Below, piece after piece: positions 23,434 through 26,755 of a DNA stretch of 26,755 nt; positions within the stretch are counted from its first letter, which is position 1, and every line of letters begins with the position of its first letter. Below the pieces are notes generated by a model that saw nothing but the letters and a program-made list of their open reading frames with translations, was not told the origin of the DNA and searched no databases. Both the position numbers and the translations under genes were made by a program. The stretch covers positions 1 to 26,755 of the forward strand of contig DTSX01000088.1 of the NCBI GenBank assembly GCA_012965065.1, in the 5' to 3' direction. The stretch is from Gammaproteobacteria bacterium (GTDB lineage: Bacteria > Pseudomonadota > Gammaproteobacteria > Steroidobacterales > UBA11654).

Positions 23434-24252
23434 TTATTCTGGTTTTCGAAATTTTAAAGTAAAGCGGTCGCTTTCCCCAATATCAGCATAGCTCTTCTTC
23501 TCTTGATCATTCAAGCTGCTGTAAGTTGGGGGGAGTGTCCAAACACCTTCCCGGTGATCCTTGGTATCTTTGGGGTTTGCATTGATCTCAGAGGATGTTT
23601 CAAAAATAAATCCAGCCTTTTCTGCCAAAGCAATTGCATACTCCTGATTGACATACCCTGATTCAGCCGCAGGATCTTGTGGCACTGAAGGGTCTCCTCT
23701 GTGCTCAACGACGCCCAAAACACCCCCTGGTTTGAGTACTCTAAAAAAGCCTTTAAAAACTGCATCTGCTTGATCGCGTGCCATCCAGTTATGAATGTTT
23801 CTGAAAGTCAGTACCATATCAGCCGAATTGGACTCTGCAATTTCTATTCTGTTGGGTAGTTTAAGAACGGTATGTTGCACATTGCTATAAAGATCCGGGT
23901 CCTGATTTAATCGGTCAAAAAACTCAGCTGCACTATCGCGAAAATACTCAACTTCGTCATTTGGATCATATCCTGCAGAGATATATTGCCCCGATTCGTT
24001 TAAGTATGGTGCAATGATTTCAGCATACCAACCTCCAGAGGGCCATATTTCAACGACAGTCATATCTTTCTGCAGACCGAAAAATTCCAAGGTTTGTTGC
24101 GGATGCCTGTAAGGGTCTCTGGCCTTATTGGCGTCCGATCGATGCTCACCTGAAATAATACCTTCCAGAGAATGGGCATGGCATAGCTCTGGTAGAGCCA
24201 AGCCGGCTGCAACACTCATGATGATCAGAGTTTGGCAAATTTGCTTAAACAT
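23434..24252 (-). CDS. Predicted methyltransferase (COG4798-like) with an export signal
   Basis: A 272-residue protein with a class I methyltransferase-like core after a clear signal peptide (MFKQ..., hydrophobic 8-22, cleavage near CHA at 26). Motif I reads TVVEIWPSGGWYAEIIAPYL (65-84), which keeps the acidic beta-strand end and glycines in a modified form. Later strands are ADMVLTFRNIHNW (144-156) and LKPGGVLGVVEHR (173-185). The family has this same layout, and its reaction is unknown to me. A periplasmic location would be puzzling because S-adenosylmethionine is not known to be supplied there. It has one of the best ribosome binding sites in the window and lies between rhomboid and phosphodiesterase genes. 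Confidence 0.8.
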   Translation of the reverse strand: MFKQICQTLIIMSVAAGLALPELCHAHSLEGIISGEHRSDANKARDPYRHPQQTLEFFGLQKDMTVVEIWPSGGWYAEIIAPYLNESGQYISAGYDPNDEVEYFRDSAAEFFDRLNQDPDLYSNVQHTVLKLPNRIEIAESNSADMVLTFRNIHNWMARDQADAVFKGFFRVLKPGGVLGVVEHRGDPSVPQDPAAESGYVNQEYAIALAEKAGFIFETSSEINANPKDTKDHREGVWTLPPTYSSLNDQEKKSYADIGESDRFTLKFRKPE

Positions 24253-24258
24253 TATTTT

Positions 24259-24264
24259 CTCCTT
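24259..24264 (-). promoter_or_regulatory. Ribosome binding site of the predicted methyltransferase gene
   Basis: AAGGAG on the minus strand lies six bases before the ATG at 24252, just after the rhomboid stop. It is a near-consensus site, much stronger than those of neighbouring genes, so this gene may be translated independently of the upstream frame. Confidence 0.75.
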
Positions 24265-24265
24265 A

Positions 24266-24958
24266 TTAATTTGACTCGGTAGTTTTTCTTAGGCGTTTTG
24301 TTAATACCGCAACAACAGGTCCAAGCACCAAACCGGCGATGAACCCTCCTATATGTGCACGAAAAGCAACCCCGCCACCTGTACCTGCACCTATGCTGCT
24401 GATAAACTGAAAGATAAACCAGAACAACAAAACAACATAGGCTGGAAGGCGCAATATTTGAATAAAAAATCCAAATGGGATCGCCACTCTTACTTTGTGC
24501 TTGGGAAAGAAAACCACGTAGGCACCGAGTATCCCAGAAATAGCCCCACTGGCTCCTATCATGGGAATTGTAGAATCTGGTTCCGGAATTGCCTGGGTAA
24601 ACACAGCAATAATTCCACAGGCCAGATAAAACAGAACGAAAGCAACTTTGCCTAAAATATCTTCGATGTTGTCACCAAAAATCCAAAGGTAAAGCATGTT
24701 TCCTGCAAGATGCAAAAATCCTCCATGCAAAAACATCGATGTTATCACCGTCATCTCAGGGCTAACCCATTGCAAACTGACAGGCAATGCTCTGCCTTCA
24801 AGAAGGCTTGCTGGAATCACGCCTAGGGCATAAATAGCCCGTTGACCTTCCTGGCCTAAACTCAGTTGCCAGAGGTAAATTAAGCAACAAATAATGAGTA
24901 ATGCGATGGTTACTACAGGTTTCGAACGGGTTGGGTTTTCATCACCAAGAGGAATCAT
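24266..24958 (-). CDS. Rhomboid family intramembrane serine protease
   Basis: A 230-residue membrane protease with six or more helices. The catalytic dyad is Ser137 in GASGAISG and His202 in AHIGGFIAG; Asn87 in HLAGNMLYLW supports the oxyanion site. The N-terminus IPLGDENPTRSKPVVTI is typical of rhomboids of this size. Substrates are single-pass membrane proteins in general, none identifiable here. Its ATG overlaps the M48 protease stop by four bases (ATGA), so the two proteases are translationally coupled. The methyltransferase-like gene follows after 13 bases. Confidence 0.95.
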   Translation of the reverse strand: MIPLGDENPTRSKPVVTIALLIICCLIYLWQLSLGQEGQRAIYALGVIPASLLEGRALPVSLQWVSPEMTVITSMFLHGGFLHLAGNMLYLWIFGDNIEDILGKVAFVLFYLACGIIAVFTQAIPEPDSTIPMIGASGAISGILGAYVVFFPKHKVRVAIPFGFFIQILRLPAYVVLLFWFIFQFISSIGAGTGGGVAFRAHIGGFIAGLVLGPVVAVLTKRLRKTTESN

Positions 24959-25791
24959 CTTCTATAACCACAACTGGGTTTTCTTGCAACGGCATTGTAT
25001 GCGCTGAGTGTCTTTGACAATTGACTGGAAAGACCATTAATCCTTTTCTTGTCAGAAGGGTGGGAGGATACAAATTCTAAATTGGGTCGATTGCCTTGAT
25101 CTTGCATCTTTTTCCACAAACTTAAACTTTTCAAGGGGTTGAATCCGGCTCTCGCCATGTACAACAATCCTGCTTTGTCGGCATCTTTTTCCTGACTACG
25201 GTTAAAAGGAAGATTTAATCCATACTCGGCCATAATTTGAGACATCATATTAACGGTATTTATCTGATTGTTTATTTGATTGAGCTCTGCTTGACTTGTA
25301 ATTTGCTTGCTCGCCATGTTGCCCATTAAAATAGCCATGCCAATTGTGGCACCTATTTGAGTTCTCATATCACGTTTTGCTCTCTCATAGGAATGCTTTT
25401 TGGTGACATGGGCGATTTCATGGCCGATAACCGTTGCCAATTCATCTTGGCCTGCAGCCACCTCAAAAAGCCCGGAAAAAACTCCTAATTTTCCACCCGG
25501 CATTGCAAAAGCATTAACTCCAGGATTTTCAAACAACTCAATTTCCCAAGAACTGCTTCGATAAGGCTCGTCCAATTGTTTGATGATGTTTTTTGCAACA
25601 CAACGAACAAGGGCCCTTTTGGTTAGATCACGGGATCGAGGATTTTGGGCCAGCATCTGCTCCCAAGCTTTCTCTGACTCTATCTCGATCTCCCGCTCGC
25701 TTACCAATAAAGCAGTCTGAGCAAACGGTGTGTAAACCATTGACAAAAACAGGGCGCCTAAGAAAATCCAGCAATGTTTGTGCTTGATCAT
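24955..25791 (-). CDS. Periplasmic M48 family metalloprotease
   Basis: A 278-residue zinc protease with a signal peptide (hydrophobic about 8-20, cleavage near AQTA). Zinc ligands are His124 and His128 with catalytic Glu125 in HEIAH, plus Glu201 in RSQEKDADKAG. Upstream, NAFAMPGGKLGVFSGLF is the standard M48C strand. It resembles the Oma1/LoiP-like group without a long C-terminal TPR domain (BepA has one). Unlike LoiP, no lipobox is visible. The role is probably envelope protein quality control, by family. The ATG follows the lipA stop by one base, and the 3' end overlaps the rhomboid gene, so the three are one transcription unit. Confidence 0.94.
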   Translation of the reverse strand: MIKHKHCWIFLGALFLSMVYTPFAQTALLVSEREIEIESEKAWEQMLAQNPRSRDLTKRALVRCVAKNIIKQLDEPYRSSSWEIELFENPGVNAFAMPGGKLGVFSGLFEVAAGQDELATVIGHEIAHVTKKHSYERAKRDMRTQIGATIGMAILMGNMASKQITSQAELNQINNQINTVNMMSQIMAEYGLNLPFNRSQEKDADKAGLLYMARAGFNPLKSLSLWKKMQDQGNRPNLEFVSSHPSDKKRINGLSSQLSKTLSAYNAVARKPSCGYRR

Positions 25792-25792
25792 T

Positions 25793-26755
25793 TTAAACTC
25801 GATGCAGAAGTTTTAAAAAAGACCGTTCTGCGCGATAACTAGACCTGACCAATGGTCCTGCAACAACTTCTTTGAAACCCAGCTCAAAACCGATCTCCTC
25901 AAACCGGTGAAATTCTTCCGGGGTGACAAACCGCTCCATAGCAACATGGTATGTGGTGGGGCGTAGGTATTGACCGAGCGTTAATAGACTCACTCCAACA
26001 GAATAAAGATCTTGCATGGTTGCAACCACCTCAGCTGCTGTCTCCCCCAAACCCAACATCATCCCTGATTTAGTGATGGTGCCCTTGTTGCAGCTGTGCT
26101 CCAGCATATCGAGGGTCTGCTGGTATCCTGCCCTGGGGTCTCTGACAGGATGAGTAAGTCGATGAACGGTTTCGATGTTTTGGGAAAAAACATTCAAACC
26201 GCTACCCAATAATATATTCAAACTGCTCTTGGAGCCGGCAAAATCTGACGACAAAACCTCAATCACTACATCTGGATTCTTCTTTTTTACTTGCACGACA
26301 CACTCTGCAATATGGTGTGCGCCTCCATCCTCTAAATCGTCTCGATCGACTGAAGTCAAAACAACATACTTCAATTTCATAAATGCAACGGTCTGCGCGG
26401 TATTATAGGGTTCCATTGGATCCAGCCAACCGTGTGGATTGCCTGTATCGACAGCACAAAATTGGCAAGCTCTGGTGCAGATGTTCCCTAAAACCATCAA
26501 CGTGGCTGTCTTGTGGCTCCAACACTCTGCAAGATTTGGGCATTTGGATTCCTCACAAACTGTGTTTAAACCACGTGACTTCACTTGGTGAAGCAACTCA
26601 CGGTAATTCTCACCTGACGGGAGTGAAACTTTTAACCATTTTGGTTTTCTTTGACTATGTATGGGTGGAATGTTCAAGGACTGCTTAACCCCGTCCTTAA
26701 TTGCAACAACACCGTGTTGATTTTTATACTTTAGTCCACTGCCGGTCTGGATTTT
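25793..26755 (-). CDS. lipA: Lipoyl synthase LipA (5' end outside the window)
   Basis: Radical-SAM enzyme that inserts two sulfurs into the octanoyl group on lipoate-dependent enzymes. The auxiliary cluster cysteines (CEESKCPNLAEC), the radical-SAM motif CTRACQFC, the segment VVLTSVDRDDLEDGGAHH and the terminal RSSY serine ligand are all present. A TTG at 26677 could be read as a start, but the frame stays open to the window edge and encodes SGLKYKNQHGVVAIKDGVK, which reads like a real LipA N-terminus, so the gene is partial. About 320 residues are visible, close to full length. It heads the M48-rhomboid series, with a one-base gap to the protease. LipB, its usual upstream partner, would lie beyond the window. 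Confidence 0.96.
   Translation of the reverse strand, partial: KIQTGSGLKYKNQHGVVAIKDGVKQSLNIPPIHSQRKPKWLKVSLPSGENYRELLHQVKSRGLNTVCEESKCPNLAECWSHKTATLMVLGNICTRACQFCAVDTGNPHGWLDPMEPYNTAQTVAFMKLKYVVLTSVDRDDLEDGGAHHIAECVVQVKKKNPDVVIEVLSSDFAGSKSSLNILLGSGLNVFSQNIETVHRLTHPVRDPRAGYQQTLDMLEHSCNKGTITKSGMMLGLGETAAEVVATMQDLYSVGVSLLTLGQYLRPTTYHVAMERFVTPEEFHRFEEIGFELGFKEVVAGPLVRSSYRAERSFLKLLHRV

Noticed and set aside
26675..26677. TTG at 26677 as the lipA start
   Set aside because: The frame continues open to the window edge with LipA-like sequence, so the true start is at or beyond the edge.
1..26755. Mobile element, prophage, CRISPR array, toxin-antitoxin or defence island
   Set aside because: No transposase, integrase, spaced repeats, small paired toxin genes or base-composition shift are visible; the content is ordinary chromosomal metabolism and envelope functions.

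Overview
The window looks like a chromosomal segment from a free-living, oxygen-exposed Gram-negative bacterium, most likely a proteobacterium and perhaps a marine gammaproteobacterium. The class is an inference from gene content. Supporting features are a MacAB-type tripartite pump with a hairpin adaptor, two lipoproteins, Tat-exported enzymes, a TonB-like C-terminal domain, MsrPQ, PBP4 (DacB), a TRAP-type binding protein and lipoyl synthase. Base composition looks even and moderately AT-rich. I see no tRNA, rRNA, transposase, integrase, phage gene or CRISPR array. There are 24 protein genes packed tightly, the longest gap is about 180 bases, and none of the 24 looks like a transcription factor.

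Layout: (1) 21-4306, minus strand: a four-gene export operon (adaptor, ATPase, two different permeases) with overlapping or abutting genes. (2) 4472-6951: a glycine-zipper lipoprotein (+), msrA (-) and a secreted TPR/TonB-C protein (+). (3) 6948-9131, minus: an inner-membrane-type TRAP-like binding lipoprotein followed by an MFS transporter, with no TRAP permease. (4) 9249-10837, plus: msrP-msrQ, the periplasmic methionine sulfoxide repair pair; this MsrQ lacks one conserved histidine. (5) 10858-17008, minus: a 2-oxoacid oxidoreductase operon (GltD-like flavoprotein fused to ferredoxin domains, then fused gamma-alpha subunit, then beta subunit), with dacB 13 bases behind it. (6) 17191-18540, minus: a dihydroorotase of the 'DDQVHFREPG' type. 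(7) 18635-22255, plus: MFS transporter, TauD-type dioxygenase and Tat-exported amidohydrolase, probably a small catabolic operon. (8) 22265-26755, minus: lipA (5' end beyond the window), M48 protease, rhomboid protease, a secreted predicted methyltransferase and a secreted nucleotide pyrophosphatase-like phosphodiesterase, closely spaced and probably co-transcribed.

Themes: envelope maintenance and export, repair of oxidised methionine in both compartments, and 2-oxoacid metabolism. The most unusual points are the oxidoreductase operon that carries its own NAD(P)H/FAD/Fe-S module, the TRAP-type binding lipoprotein paired with an MFS carrier, the MsrQ with a substituted haem-ligand position, and a methyltransferase fold with an export signal. 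I corrected four gene starts: 1223, 12327, 15201, and the lipA start, which I place outside the window.
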